Counted from the stretch's first letter, positions 16,625 through 25,578 are shown. The stretch: DNA of 37,927 nt from Candidatus Cloacimonadota bacterium (GCA_030613025.1 JAUWMT010000028.1:1-37927), one strand, 5' to 3'. Notes: generated by a model from the letters alone, not told the origin. Numbers and translations: made by a program.

Positions 16625-17932
16625 TTATTTTCTCAATTCCTCAAAGATCGTGAATTGGGCACAGAGTGCCTGTACATCTTCTTTAATTTTTATTAATTGC
16701 TCTTCATCGTCATAGTTATCATAAACTTTTCTGATGAAGTCTGCTACTATATCCATCTCAGCTTCTTTCATTCCTCGCGTAGTTACCGCAGGTGTGCCAA
16801 GACGAATTCCAGATGCCACAAATGGCGGACGTGTATCAAATGGAACTGTATTCTTATTGGCAGTAATACCTGCAATGTCCAATGAGCCCTCCATCTTTTT
16901 GCCTGAAGGACCACCTTCTTCTTCAGAACCAAGATTTAGGAGCATAAGATGAGTATCGGTACCATCCGAAACCAGATTGAATCCTCTTTTAATTAAACCC
17001 TTTGCAAGAGCTTGTGCATTTGCAAGTATCTGTTTTTGATACACTACAAAATCATCTGCGAGTGCTTCTTTGAATGCAACTGCTTTTGCTGCAATAATAT
17101 GTTCCAGAGGACCGCCCTGAATGCCTGGGAATACCCATTTATCGAGTTCCTGAGCATATTTTTCCTTACAGAGTATCATACCGCCTCTTGGACCTCGAAG
17201 GGTTTTGTGCGTAGTGGTTGTAACGATATCTGCATAAGGGATAGGGTTTGGATGAAGTCCTGTTGCGATCAAGCCGGCAATATGTGCCATATCAACAACG
17301 AGCGTTGCACCAACTTCATCTGCGATCTCTCTGAACTTTTTGAAATCAATTGATCGAGGATAAGCGCTGGCTCCTGTCAGGATCATATCGGGTTTGCATT
17401 CAAGGGCTTTTTCGCGGATCATTTCATAATCAAATTGCTCGGTATCTTTATTCACGCCATAGGGTACAATATTAAAAAGCTTACCGGAAAAACTAAGCGG
17501 ATGTCCATGAGTAAGATGCCCACCATGTGTAAGCTCCAAGCTAAGAATCGTATCTCCTGGTTTAATAAGCGTAAAATATGCAGCCATATTTGCCTGAGAA
17601 CCGGAGTGTGGCTGCACGTTTGCATGCTGGGCGCCAAAAAGTTCTTTAGCTCTTTCAATTGCGAGACGTTCGACATCATCGACAAATTCGCATCCGCCAT
17701 AATATCTGCCATACAATCTGTAGAGCAGCTCGCCGCTTTTGCGGCTGTATCTGTAAGGATATCCTTCTGCATATTTATTCGTCAGGACAGAGCCGGCAGC
17801 TTCCATTACTGCTTCAGACACAATATTTTCAGAAGCGATAAGCTCGAGATTATGATACTGTCTTTCGACCTCATTCATTATTGCTTCATAAATTTCAGGA
17901 TCAACTTTTTTTATTTCATCATAATTTAACAT
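16625..17932 (-). CDS. glyA: Serine hydroxymethyltransferase with an in-frame insertion
   Basis: A PLP enzyme converting serine and tetrahydrofolate to glycine and 5,10-methylene-THF in the cytosol. Family motifs: [11 protein letters not shown] (29-39), HSGSQAN (109-115), VDMAHIAGL (213-221) and the Schiff-base Lys in [14 protein letters not shown] (K243). Length is 435 aa. The normally invariant stretch GYPGKRYYGG reads GYP, then about 15 extra residues (60-74, bases 17755-17711), then GRYYGG. The insert contains a perfect GCCGC-TTTT-GCGGC hairpin. GGAGGAATA precedes the ATG at 17932. Residues flanking the insert contact the active site in known enzymes, so the insert is notable. Confidence 0.95.
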   Translation of the reverse strand: MLNYDEIKKVDPEIYEAIMNEVERQYHNLELIASENIVSEAVMEAAGSVLTNKYAEGYPYRYSRKSGELLYRLYGRYYGGCEFVDDVERLAIERAKELFGAQHANVQPHSGSQANMAAYFTLIKPGDTILSLELTHGGHLTHGHPLSFSGKLFNIVPYGVNKDTEQFDYEMIREKALECKPDMILTGASAYPRSIDFKKFREIADEVGATLVVDMAHIAGLIATGLHPNPIPYADIVTTTTHKTLRGPRGGMILCKEKYAQELDKWVFPGIQGGPLEHIIAAKAVAFKEALADDFVVYQKQILANAQALAKGLIKRGFNLVSDGTDTHLMLLNLGSEEEGGPSGKKMEGSLDIAGITANKNTVPFDTRPPFVASGIRLGTPAVTTRGMKEAEMDIVADFIRKVYDNYDDEEQLIKIKEDVQALCAQFTIFEELRK

Positions 17933-18013
17933 TATTCCTCCGTCATTATGATTTTTGAAAATGGTGTATCGTGTTTAAATTATGTATTTACAAATCAGAG
18001 AATTACTAAGAAT

Positions 18014-18451
18014 TTATCGGCGTTCCTCGTATTTTTTTATTTTATATAATCGTCTTTGATGACGACCGCCATCAAATTTTGTGGTGAGCCACGTGTCAAC
18101 TATTTTCTTTGCTTCTTCAAAAGATATGAACCTTCCAGGAAGCACGAGCATATTCGCATCATTATGCTGGCGTGATAGTCTTGCAATGGTTTCTGAGGTG
18201 CAAAGTGCAGCACGTACGCCTTTTACTTTATTCGCCACAATGCTCATTCCAATACCGCTTCCGCAAATGAGAATTCCTCTACTGCATTCCCCTTTTGCTA
18301 CTGCTTCTGCTGCGGCAAAACCGATATCCGGGTAATCCATTGATTGAGGAGAGTCCGTTCCGAAGTCAACCACCTCGAAATTGCTAAGATAGGATATCAA
18401 TTCTTGCTTCAATTTATAGCCTGCGTGGTCGGAAGCCAGTGCGATCATCAT
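18014..18451 (-). CDS. rpiB: Ribose-5-phosphate isomerase B
   Basis: A 145-aa RpiB/LacAB-type isomerase interconverting ribose 5-phosphate and ribulose 5-phosphate (pentose phosphate pathway, cytosol). Visible: N-terminal IALASDHAGYKLK, catalytic Cys in ILICGSGIGMS (C63), SRQHNDANMLVLPGR and the C-terminal GGRHQRRL. The ATG at 18451 overlaps the TGA of the ptb-like gene (ATGA), so the two are co-translated; ATG 18448 would remove only one Met. Confidence 0.95.
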   Translation of the reverse strand: MMIALASDHAGYKLKQELISYLSNFEVVDFGTDSPQSMDYPDIGFAAAEAVAKGECSRGILICGSGIGMSIVANKVKGVRAALCTSETIARLSRQHNDANMLVLPGRFISFEEAKKIVDTWLTTKFDGGRHQRRLYKIKKYEERR

Positions 18452-19392
18452 CGAATTCTCTCTATTTCAATATTATTCATTAACTCGGAATCTGCTCTAA
18501 GGCAGGCAAAGGCAAGAGAATACAACTTATTGCTTACCGAGTCGCTGCGGGATGAAAGTGTGGTAGGAATTTTAGTTCCCATGATTGCCGTAGCCATTTG
18601 CGCATGAGCAAAATAGGTGAGTGATTTATAGAAAACGTTTGCTGCTTCCAGGAATGGGAATACCAGACAATCAGCATTTCCCTGTACACAGCTGGAAACT
18701 CCTTTGTACCGCAAACTGTCCGAATCAATGGAAAGGTCTATGGAAAGCGGACCGTCCACATCAGCATTTTTAATCTGCTTTCGGTCTGCCATCTTGGATA
18801 TAAAAGCGGCATCGATAGCGGTAGGGATTTTGGGATTGAGTTTTTCCGAGAAGGAAATGATAGAAACCTTGGGTCGTTGCACACCGATTTTACGGGCGGT
18901 TTCGATCACATAATTGGTCATGGCAATTTTTTGATCGATATTGGGGCGGGGTATGAAAGCAGCATCTGCGAAGATGAGCAGTTTGTGGTAGTCGGGAATT
19001 TCTGCGATGGAAACTGAAGTAAGTGTAGCATCCGGGATCATCATTCCATATTCCTTATCAAGCATGCACTTCAGAAATTTATCCGACGAGATCAATCCCT
19101 TCATCAAGACTTCACCATTGCCTTCACTTAAAAGCTGCATCGCTGTGTGACCGGCTGTCATTTCGTCTGGTTCATGCATGATGGTGTAGATACTGGAATC
19201 GATATCGTGATCTGCACAGATTTTTTTTATCACTTTTTTATCACCGATCAGGGTGAATTCTGCCAATTTTAAATCTATCGCACGCTTGGTTGCAAGGATG
19301 GTTGTTTCGTCCTGAGCATAGGCGACCACGACTTTTTTCTTGGGAATTTTCTGAGCAAGTTCAATCAATTTCGATAATTTTTTTATCGCCAT
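18448..19392 (-). CDS. ptb: Phosphate butyryltransferase-type acyltransferase
   Basis: A 314-aa member of the phosphate acetyl/butyryl transferase family, moving an acyl group between CoA and phosphate. Seen: LMKGLISSDKFLKCML, FADAAFIPRPNIDQK, VSIISFSEKLNPKIP, DGPLSIDLSID and CLVFPFLEAANVFYKSL, in the Ptb rather than Pta arrangement. The ATG at 19392 follows GGAGA. With the two acyl-CoA ligases upstream it suggests short- or branched-chain acyl-CoA metabolism with acyl-phosphate formation, as expected in an amino-acid fermenter. No butyrate kinase gene is in the window. Substrate chain length is inference. Confidence 0.85.
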   Translation of the reverse strand: MAIKKLSKLIELAQKIPKKKVVVAYAQDETTILATKRAIDLKLAEFTLIGDKKVIKKICADHDIDSSIYTIMHEPDEMTAGHTAMQLLSEGNGEVLMKGLISSDKFLKCMLDKEYGMMIPDATLTSVSIAEIPDYHKLLIFADAAFIPRPNIDQKIAMTNYVIETARKIGVQRPKVSIISFSEKLNPKIPTAIDAAFISKMADRKQIKNADVDGPLSIDLSIDSDSLRYKGVSSCVQGNADCLVFPFLEAANVFYKSLTYFAHAQMATAIMGTKIPTTLSSRSDSVSNKLYSLAFACLRADSELMNNIEIERIR

Positions 19393-19468
19393 TTATTCTC
19401 CATAATTTTTTTTGAATAGGAAATATCTCAGTATAAAAAAAGACAAAACCAGATGAATATAATCAGTT

Positions 19469-21139
19469 TTATTCTGTATTATTATAGGGACCTTCTAATT
19501 TCCCAAGATTTAGTTTCTTAACCATTTCATCGCGAAGCTTGAATTTTTGGATTTTTCCTGATGCTGTCATCGGATAGTTATTAACGAATACAACGTAATA
19601 TGGCTGTTTATGACGCGCAATGTTTTGCATGCAGAAATCTTTAATCTCTTCCGGTGTTGCGGTTTCACCATCTTGCAGCTTGATTGCTGCTAAAATCTGT
19701 TCTCCATATTTCTGATCTGGCACTCCGACAACCTGTACATCGCTGATTTTTGGATGAGTATAGAGAAATTCTTCGATCTCCCGAGGATAAACATTCTCAC
19801 CGCCACGTATTATCATGTCCTTGATACGGCCTGTAATTTTAAGATATCCATCTTCATCCACAACACCAAGATCACCGGAATGTAGCCAGCCTTTTCTTAT
19901 TGCTACTTCATTTTCCTTTTCTGCCTTGTAATAACCGGTCATCACGCATTCACCTGACATAATGACCTCGCCCTGTTCACCAGGCTTGCAATCCAATTCA
20001 GTTTCCAGATTAACTATTCTCATTTCCATTGGTGGTAACACTCTTCCCACAGTTGTTGTGCGATGCACAACATCATCATCAACAGATGTCATTGTAATAA
20101 CAGGAGAGTTTTCCGTTAAGCCATAAGCAATAGTAATCTGTGGGCAATGCATGTCGTTAATAACCTTGTTCATCACCTCGACAGGACATGGTGAACCAGC
20201 CATAATACCGGTACGAAGTGATTTTGTGTCATATATATGCCTGTTCTCGACACCAAGCTCTGCAATAAACATCGTAGGCACACCGTGTAAAACGGTACAT
20301 TTTTCATTACTTACAAGTTTCAGTACTTCTTCAGCATTAAACGTAACTAGCGGTAGTATGGTAGTGCCATGTGTAACCGCGGCAAGTATTCCTAATACAC
20401 AGCCGAAACAATGGAAGAATGGGACAGGAATGCACATACGGTCTTTTTCAGAAAGCTTCATCTGTCTGCCGATAAGGTAAGCATTATTGGCAATATTATG
20501 ATGTGTCAGCATAACACCCTTTGGGAATCCAGTAGTACCGGAAGTATATTGCATATTGACAACATCATACTCACTGAGCGTTTTTTTGATTTTATCCAAC
20601 TCAGCATCTGAAATGTCTTTTCCCATTTCTCTGAAATCTTTATAACTCAAGGCATGATCGCTTGTTGGTCCATCGAATAAAATAACGTTTTTGAGCATTG
20701 GAAATTTTTTCGATTCAAGCTTTCCTTCACCGAGCCAAACTGCATCATCTAAAACCTTTTTTAACCAGTTAAAATATTCACTAGTTTTGAATTTATCTAT
20801 CAAGAAAATGGCTTTAGAATCTGATTGTTTTAATAAATATTCAAGCTCATGTGATTTATAATTAGTATTAACGGTAACAAGAACAGCGCCAATTTTAGCG
20901 AGTGAGAACATTAAAATGGGCCATTCCGGGACGTTCGTTGACCAAATTGACACGTGGTCACCTTTTGTGATTTTCAAAGCCAAAAGGGATTTGGCAACTC
21001 TATCGACCTCATCATTGAATTGCTTATATGTAAGCCGAATATTTTGATCTGGATAGACCAGGGCTTCATTGTTCGGAAATTCTTTGGAAATTCTTTCAAT
21101 CAGTTGCCCCAATGTTTCATTTAGTGGCATTTTATTCAT
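19469..21139 (-). CDS. AMP-forming acyl-CoA ligase (FadD-like)
   Basis: A 556-aa ANL-superfamily enzyme forming acyl-CoA from acid, ATP and CoA through an acyl-AMP. Motifs: MQYTSGTTGFPKGVMLTHHN (P-loop), AYGLTENSPV, GWLHSGDLG, GRIKDMIIRGGENVYPREIE (hinge) and the C-terminal Lys region TASGKIQKFKLRDE. AAGGAG precedes the ATG at 21139. It resembles medium/long-chain ligases more than acetyl-CoA synthetase. It lies between ptb and a second, different ligase, with a 68-nt gap to the latter holding a hairpin. Substrate not determinable. Confidence 0.9.
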   Translation of the reverse strand: MNKMPLNETLGQLIERISKEFPNNEALVYPDQNIRLTYKQFNDEVDRVAKSLLALKITKGDHVSIWSTNVPEWPILMFSLAKIGAVLVTVNTNYKSHELEYLLKQSDSKAIFLIDKFKTSEYFNWLKKVLDDAVWLGEGKLESKKFPMLKNVILFDGPTSDHALSYKDFREMGKDISDAELDKIKKTLSEYDVVNMQYTSGTTGFPKGVMLTHHNIANNAYLIGRQMKLSEKDRMCIPVPFFHCFGCVLGILAAVTHGTTILPLVTFNAEEVLKLVSNEKCTVLHGVPTMFIAELGVENRHIYDTKSLRTGIMAGSPCPVEVMNKVINDMHCPQITIAYGLTENSPVITMTSVDDDVVHRTTTVGRVLPPMEMRIVNLETELDCKPGEQGEVIMSGECVMTGYYKAEKENEVAIRKGWLHSGDLGVVDEDGYLKITGRIKDMIIRGGENVYPREIEEFLYTHPKISDVQVVGVPDQKYGEQILAAIKLQDGETATPEEIKDFCMQNIARHKQPYYVVFVNNYPMTASGKIQKFKLRDEMVKKLNLGKLEGPYNNTE

Positions 21140-21172
21140 ATCGACTCCTTAAGAATGCCATCACGCGTCTAA

Positions 21173-21189
21173 CCGGATATTGTATCCGG
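21173..21189. other. Perfect 7-bp hairpin between the two acyl-CoA ligase genes
   Basis: CCGGATA (21173-21179), loop TTG, TATCCGG (21183-21189). No T-run follows on the minus strand, so it is not a standard terminator; it could be an RNA-processing or stabilising stem. Confidence 0.45.
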
Positions 21190-21207
21190 CTCGTGCTGAC
21201 AAAAAAA

Positions 21208-22848
21208 TTATCCTTGTTTCCTCAATACCCTTCTCAGAAGTTTACCAGAAATAGTTTTAGGCAAACTGTCTTTATATTCGATAATTCGTGGATATTTATA
21301 TGGAGCGGTCCTTGATTTGACAAAATTCTGAATCTCTTTTGTCAATTCTTCAGATGGTTGATATCCTTTAGTAAGGACTATAAAAGCTTTAACAAGTATC
21401 CCTCGAATACCATCCGGGTCATTAACACCAACAACCGCAGATTCAGCAACGGCTGGATGTTCGATCAGAACCGATTCAACTTCAAAGGGACCGATTCTAT
21501 ATCCGGAAGATTTAATAACATCGTCGTCTCGGCCGACAAACCAGAAATATCCATCTTCATCACGATAGGCTTTGTCGCCAGTAAGATAATAATCGCCCTG
21601 GAACGCCGTTGCCATGATATCCGGATCTTTCCAATATTCTTTCATAAGTCCTGGGGGTTTGGGTATGCTCTTGTCCAGATACAAGGCAATTTGACCTTCT
21701 TCATTTGGAGGGCATTCCTCTAGATCATCATTGATAACCCTTACATCATGGCCGGGAGTAGGCAATCCCACCGAGCCAAACTTCAAAGGGAGAAAAGTGA
21801 AGTTGGAAAGAAGCGCAACGGTTTCGGTCTGGCCAAAAAAGTCATAGATATCAAGGTTAAAGTTATCCTTCCAAACTCTAATAACTTCTGGATTCAAAGG
21901 TTCTCCTGCTGCCAGGCAATGCCTTAGTTTTAATTTGAATTTACTGAGATCGGTCTGGATAAGCATTCTATAGACAGTTGGCGGTGCACAAAAAGTTGTC
22001 ACACCGTATCTTTCCATCAGACCTAGCAGTCCATCAGCGTCAAATCTTCCAGGATTGTCCCACTGGATAATAGCTGCGCCAACTATCATTTGGCCAAATA
22101 ATTTTCCCCATGCACATTTAGCCCAACCTGGATCAGAGACAGTCAAGTGTAAATCAGTTGGTTTCAAACCTTGACAGAATCTAGCTGTTACTTCATGTCC
22201 AAGAGGATAGGCGTGTGTGTGAAGTACCATTTTGGGGTGTCCGGTAGTACCCGAAGTAAAATAAATCATCAATGGGTCTGAACTTTTCGTTTTGATAATT
22301 TTATTTTTATCAAGCGAGATTGGCATCTCTTTCATTTTTGCTATGAGATCTACCCAACCTGACTTTGAGCCATTCAAAAGGATTTTATGTTTTACAAAAG
22401 TGCAATTTTTTATTGCTTCATCAACGGCTGTAGTATGATTTGAATTTGTAATAACTCCCACAGCATCAGAGCGTTCCAATCTATATTCAATATCTTTGGT
22501 GGTAAGAAGAGCAGTCCCGGGCATAGGAACAATACCGAGTTTGAACATACCAAGCATGCAGTAATACCATTCAGGAACAGAATCAGAAATAAACAGAATT
22601 TTGTCTCCCTTCTTTAAGCCAAGTTCCAACAGGAGATTTGCCACCTTATTTGACTGCACCATTAGCTCATAAAAGGTATCGAATTTAGCGGATTCGCCGT
22701 CTGGTAAAATTGAGACAAGAGCCAATTTCGTTTTATCGTTCTCCGCCCATTTATCTACGACATCAAAAGCAAAATTATAATATTCCGGTACATTCCATTT
22801 CCATGTTTTACAAATATCTTTATAAGTTTTTTTATCTACATTAGACAT
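21208..22848 (-). CDS. AMP-forming acyl-CoA synthetase, MbcS/ACSM type
   Basis: A 546-aa ANL enzyme more like the medium-chain/branched-chain acyl-CoA synthetases (MbcS, ACSM). Motifs: MIYFTSGTTGHPKMVLHTHA, DFFGQTETV, YYLTGDKAYRDEDGYFWFVG, GRDDDVIKSSGYRIGPFEVE and PKTISGKLLRRVLR with the catalytic Lys. Start 22848 has GGGAGG 7 nt upstream. It is first of the ligase genes after a 42-codon leader ORF ending 12 nt before it. Likely activates short or branched acids such as those from amino-acid breakdown; this is inference. Confidence 0.9.
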   Translation of the reverse strand: MSNVDKKTYKDICKTWKWNVPEYYNFAFDVVDKWAENDKTKLALVSILPDGESAKFDTFYELMVQSNKVANLLLELGLKKGDKILFISDSVPEWYYCMLGMFKLGIVPMPGTALLTTKDIEYRLERSDAVGVITNSNHTTAVDEAIKNCTFVKHKILLNGSKSGWVDLIAKMKEMPISLDKNKIIKTKSSDPLMIYFTSGTTGHPKMVLHTHAYPLGHEVTARFCQGLKPTDLHLTVSDPGWAKCAWGKLFGQMIVGAAIIQWDNPGRFDADGLLGLMERYGVTTFCAPPTVYRMLIQTDLSKFKLKLRHCLAAGEPLNPEVIRVWKDNFNLDIYDFFGQTETVALLSNFTFLPLKFGSVGLPTPGHDVRVINDDLEECPPNEEGQIALYLDKSIPKPPGLMKEYWKDPDIMATAFQGDYYLTGDKAYRDEDGYFWFVGRDDDVIKSSGYRIGPFEVESVLIEHPAVAESAVVGVNDPDGIRGILVKAFIVLTKGYQPSEELTKEIQNFVKSRTAPYKYPRIIEYKDSLPKTISGKLLRRVLRKQG

Positions 22849-22860
22849 ACTGCCTCCCGA

Positions 22861-22989
22861 CTAAAGTGAATTTTGAAATAATTCGTTGTGAGCAAAAGAT
22901 CGTAATTTCATATTTATCAAAAGAAACAACCCGTTTCTTGGCTTGTTTATTACAGAATCAACTAAGCATTTTGATTTCTTAAAATCCAT
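22861..22989 (-). CDS. 42-aa leader ORF upstream of the acyl-CoA synthetase
   Basis: A short ORF with a very strong ribosome site (GGAGG, 4 nt from the ATG at 22989). The product starts MDFKKSKCLVDSVINKPRNG and ends ...NELFQNSL; no family or membrane segment is evident. It ends 12 nt before the acyl-CoA synthetase ATG and starts about 25 nt downstream of the predicted transcription start, so it is likely the first ORF on that mRNA. It may be a small protein, a regulatory leader peptide, or the remnant of a gene start. Confidence 0.5.
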   Translation of the reverse strand: MDFKKSKCLVDSVINKPRNGLFLLINMKLRSFAHNELFQNSL

Positions 22990-23017
22990 TTTACCTCCGT
23001 AAAGATTCGTTAATTTA

Positions 23018-23050
23018 TTCTTTAAAGAAACAAGGCATTTTTCATGTCAA
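23018..23050 (-). promoter_or_regulatory. Putative promoter with overlapping 12-bp palindrome
   Basis: On the minus strand, perfect TTGACA (23050-23045), an 18-nt spacer and TTTAAA (23026-23021). The -10 lies within a perfect palindrome TTCTTTAAAGAA (23018-23029), a possible operator. It would drive the leader ORF and the acyl-CoA ligase genes. Confidence 0.5.
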
Positions 23051-23073
23051 GAAATTAGCGTATTTTTACGGAT

Positions 23074-23502
23074 ATGATATTTTATATTGCGAAATATCAA
23101 AAATTCAATGTTATTCTGCCCGGTTGGCTATTTAGATTGATCACTCATTTCAATTTCATCTGCATACAATTATCGGATTTGCTGAGATATTAGAAAGATA
23201 AAATTTCTTACGAATATGATTTTGGAGACGGATGGAATCACAACATTGTTCTGGAAAAAATTTTACCTTTCGACGAGAAGGAAAAATATCCGATCTGCAT
23301 TAAGGGCAAAATGAACTGTCCGCTGGAAGATTGCGGCGGAGTTTGGGGTTATTCTGATTTGCTCGAGGTTTTAAAAAATCCTCAGTATGAAGAGTATGAC
23401 GAGCTTGTGGACTGGATAGACGATATTGAATTTGATCCGGAATATTTTGATAAAGACGAGGTCAATGAGCTGCTGAGAATGAAAAATTATGGATGTTGGT
23501 AA
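23074..23502 (+). pseudogene. Broken pRiA4b ORF-3-like (IS1096 TnpR-like) gene
   Basis: Reading from ATG 23074 in one frame gives an N-terminal family-like start (IAKYQKFNVILPG), a short jump to QLSDLLRY, a TAG at 23191-23193, and then the clear family C-terminal half: KDKISYEYDFGDGWNHNIVL, CPLEDCGGVWGYSDLLEVLK and FDPEYFDKDEVNELL. The TAG is one codon before KDKI, where homologues continue. The product would be about 142 codons, shorter than the usual 170-190, suggesting an internal deletion as well. This family is often carried by mobile elements; its function is unknown. An ATG at 23311 is only an internal Met. Confidence 0.7.
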
Positions 23503-23892
23503 TTATAAACCCTTTTGACATTTATGTATAATACACTTGTCACAATCTCTTTGAGATTTCGTATTAAGAAAATGTGCTTTTTTCGATAACCAGTTATTGG
23601 CTCTCATTTGAATATCATAATTCCCTACTTTTGTAACATTTTTTCTTAAGAAAGAAACAAAATCAAAATCGAGAAAATAAATTGACAGTGAAACTAAATA
23701 TTTACCAGATAAATACAAAAGATTGTTGAAAACATTAATATATGGTTTATACTTCGAAATAATGAAAAGGATGTACGGTTGATTTCTTTGATTAAAAATA
23801 ATTTTCTCATAAAGAAAAAATATAAACAATTCTATATACCGCCAAATTGGGGTTATAAGAGCAATTGTTTTTATACACTCATTGTGTGGCAT
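23503..23892 (-). CDS. Hypothetical protein (doubtful)
   Basis: An open frame of about 129 codons from ATG 23892 (TTG 23898 also possible). The product is rich in aromatic and hydrophobic residues, with a Cys-rich end (RDCDKCIIHKCQKGL). It stands alone on the minus strand, directly abutting the pRiA4b-like pseudogene end-to-end, and lacks a clear ribosome site. No family recognised. It may be a real accessory gene or chance in AT-rich DNA. Confidence 0.3.
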   Translation of the reverse strand: MPHNECIKTIALITPIWRYIELFIFFLYEKIIFNQRNQPYILFIISKYKPYINVFNNLLYLSGKYLVSLSIYFLDFDFVSFLRKNVTKVGNYDIQMRANNWLSKKAHFLNTKSQRDCDKCIIHKCQKGL

Positions 23893-23962
23893 ATTCAAAA
23901 AAAACGACTCGATTAAAATAAATTGAAAATTTGACTGTTAAAAGGATATAAAACTAGAAAAT

Positions 23963-24385
23963 ATGAAAAATAAAATTATTAAGACAATTTTCCCGACCAT
24001 CATCGGCATATTGACAGTGCTTGGACTTTTAATAATTGTAAATTTAATCTTTTACAAAGGAGATTTTTTAATTTCAAGCGGCAACGGATTTTTTAAATAC
24101 TTTGTACCTGGGGCGACAATTATTGCTATGATTATCCAATTTACCTTGACCCTTCCGTTTTGGGAGAAATTTAAATCTCGCAAAAAAGTATTGGGAATGA
24201 CACTGATACAATTTACTGGACTTATTTGCATTATAGCTGGACTGGCTTTGGGTTTGGTATTTTGGGAAAGAAGTTTAGGAATTAATGAATTAATAATGGT
24301 TTCTCTAACGGGAATAATTGCATTTTCAGTTTACTGGACAAGCAATTTATTAACATTAAAAAAGTTGGATAAAATATTAAAATGA
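23963..24385 (+). CDS. Four-helix integral membrane protein, cassette-like gene
   Basis: A 140-aa product with four hydrophobic segments (about 8-30, 47-66, 79-101, 109-128) and a Lys-rich end (LKKLDKILK). The ATG at 23963 has AAAGGA upstream, though at a long spacing. No family recognised. It is the first of three small same-strand genes, each alone with its own ribosome site and each followed by an inverted-repeat region, an arrangement typical of integron gene cassettes. Function unknown. Confidence 0.6.
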   Translation: MKNKIIKTIFPTIIGILTVLGLLIIVNLIFYKGDFLISSGNGFFKYFVPGATIIAMIIQFTLTLPFWEKFKSRKKVLGMTLIQFTGLICIIAGLALGLVFWERSLGINELIMVSLTGIIAFSVYWTSNLLTLKKLDKILK

Positions 24386-24403
24386 CGAAAGATAAATTCG
24401 CCC

Positions 24404-24540
24404 CATAACATGCTATAAATTCAAGCGGTCGGAAAGTGCAAAAATGAAACGAAAAACAATAAATAAATTAACGGTGCTGTTTGGTAATAAGGAGAGTAAA
24501 TTTGCCCGCCAAAATTTATAGCTATCCGCTCGACGAAATC
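24404..24540 (+). other. Degenerate attC-like inverted-repeat region
   Basis: After the membrane-protein gene, CCATAACAT is followed by GCTATAAATT (24412-24421), which pairs perfectly with AATTTATAGC (24513-24522); AGCGG (24424-24428) and CCGCT (24525-24529) are also complementary. The position fits a cassette recombination site, but the right-hand GTTRRRY box is missing. Confidence 0.35.
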
Positions 24541-24565
24541 GCCTATGTCAAAAGGAGGTAGAAAA

Positions 24566-24931
24566 ATGCCAAAAATATGTGTAATCCAAATCAATGTGAG
24601 TGATATGGACAAGGCTATTGACTTCTATTGTAACAAGCTAGGGTTTGAAATTCATTCGAAAAAATATTATCCAAACATTGTAGATTTAGCTCACGAAGGG
24701 ATTCCCCTAATTCTCTATAGAGTTGCCAAGCCGACATCCATAGACTACCCGAACGTTGCACAAACTCTGATCAACATTCAAACCGAAAACATAGAAGCGA
24801 GTTTGAAAGATCTGAAGAATAAAGGAGTAGAATTGATCCACGAAACACCCCAGGATTGTCCTGTAGGTGTGTACGCAGCTTTTAAGGATCCATTTGGTAA
24901 TGTTCATGAATTGGTTGAGTTTCGAGCATAG
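24566..24931 (+). CDS. VOC-superfamily (glyoxalase/bleomycin-resistance fold) protein
   Basis: I choose ATG 24566, as AAAGGAGG lies 7 nt upstream; the in-frame ATG at 24545 would be inside the preceding spacer. The 121-aa product is a vicinal-oxygen-chelate protein: INVSDMDKAIDFYCNKLGFE at the start, then INIQTENIEASLKDLKNKGVE and the family-typical end AAFKDPFGNVHELVEF. His/Glu metal ligands are plausible (H in VHELVEF). The substrate cannot be told. VOC proteins are frequent integron cassette cargo, and an attC-like site follows 21 nt after the stop. Confidence 0.85.
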   Translation: MPKICVIQINVSDMDKAIDFYCNKLGFEIHSKKYYPNIVDLAHEGIPLILYRVAKPTSIDYPNVAQTLINIQTENIEASLKDLKNKGVELIHETPQDCPVGVYAAFKDPFGNVHELVEFRA

Positions 24932-24952
24932 ATAGATGATCCGGGCGACTTT

Positions 24953-25032
24953 GCCTAACAGCGTGTTTGCGGTTCGCCCTTCGGGCTCATCCAAATGCCT
25001 TCAGCACTTCGCAAACACGCAAAACGTTAGCT
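24953..25032 (+). other. attC-like recombination site
   Basis: An 80-nt site with GCCTAAC (24953-24959, fitting the RYYYAAC box) and GTTAGCT (25026-25032, near GTTRRRY) at the ends. Inside, GCGTGTTTGCG (24961-24971) and CGCAAACACGC (25010-25020) pair perfectly over 11 bp, with a loop holding GCCCTTCGGGC. It sits between two single-gene units in the same orientation. This is the organisation of integron attC sites. Confidence 0.65.
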
Positions 25033-25064
25033 GAAATTTAACCTATGAAAAAGGAGAATAAACG

Positions 25065-25547
25065 ATGGCTAAACTACCGCTTGACAGGGTAGAGGAACAA
25101 AACTTCACTGTGGCTCATATCTGTAAATGGGCCGACTTAGATAAATATACCTTTAAGCATCCAAAGCTGCCAGGGGCATATCCTGGAAAGTTTTTCCTGA
25201 AAAATGTGCTGAAACTTTCAGGGATGGAAGTGTCACTAAATAAGTTGCAACCGGGAACTCAAATGCCCTTCTATCATAAGCATAAAGAGAATGAAGAGCT
25301 TTACCTCTTTATTAAGGGAAATGGTCAGTTCCAAATTGATGGTTGGGTCGTTGATGTCCATGAAGGAACAGTAATCCGAGTTGCTCCTGACGGTGTTCGA
25401 GCATGGCGCAATAACTCTTCCGAAGACCTCTATTTCATTGTCATCCAAGCCAAGGCAGGAAGCTTGTCCGGAGAAGATATCTCGGATGTGATAGGAGTTG
25501 GGCACCGTGTTGAGTGGACTGACCCTGTGTATCAAGAAAAGGATTAA
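25065..25547 (+). CDS. Cupin-domain protein
   Basis: A 160-aa product with a single cupin beta-barrel: motif 1 MPFYHKHKENEELYLFIKGNG (first H, H, E as probable metal ligands), motif 2 HEGTVIRVAPDGVRAWRN. AAGGAG lies 8 nt before the ATG at 25065. Cupins bind metals or small ligands and may be enzymes or sensors; no specific function can be assigned. A single-gene unit between two inverted-repeat sites, fitting a gene cassette. Confidence 0.85.
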   Translation: MAKLPLDRVEEQNFTVAHICKWADLDKYTFKHPKLPGAYPGKFFLKNVLKLSGMEVSLNKLQPGTQMPFYHKHKENEELYLFIKGNGQFQIDGWVVDVHEGTVIRVAPDGVRAWRNNSSEDLYFIVIQAKAGSLSGEDISDVIGVGHRVEWTDPVYQEKD

Positions 25548-25578
25548 TTCACATATGCAGAATTGGAAGTTCAAACTT

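Noticed and set aside
21173..21189. Hairpin as a terminator between the ligase genes
   Set aside because: No T-run follows on either strand in the right place.
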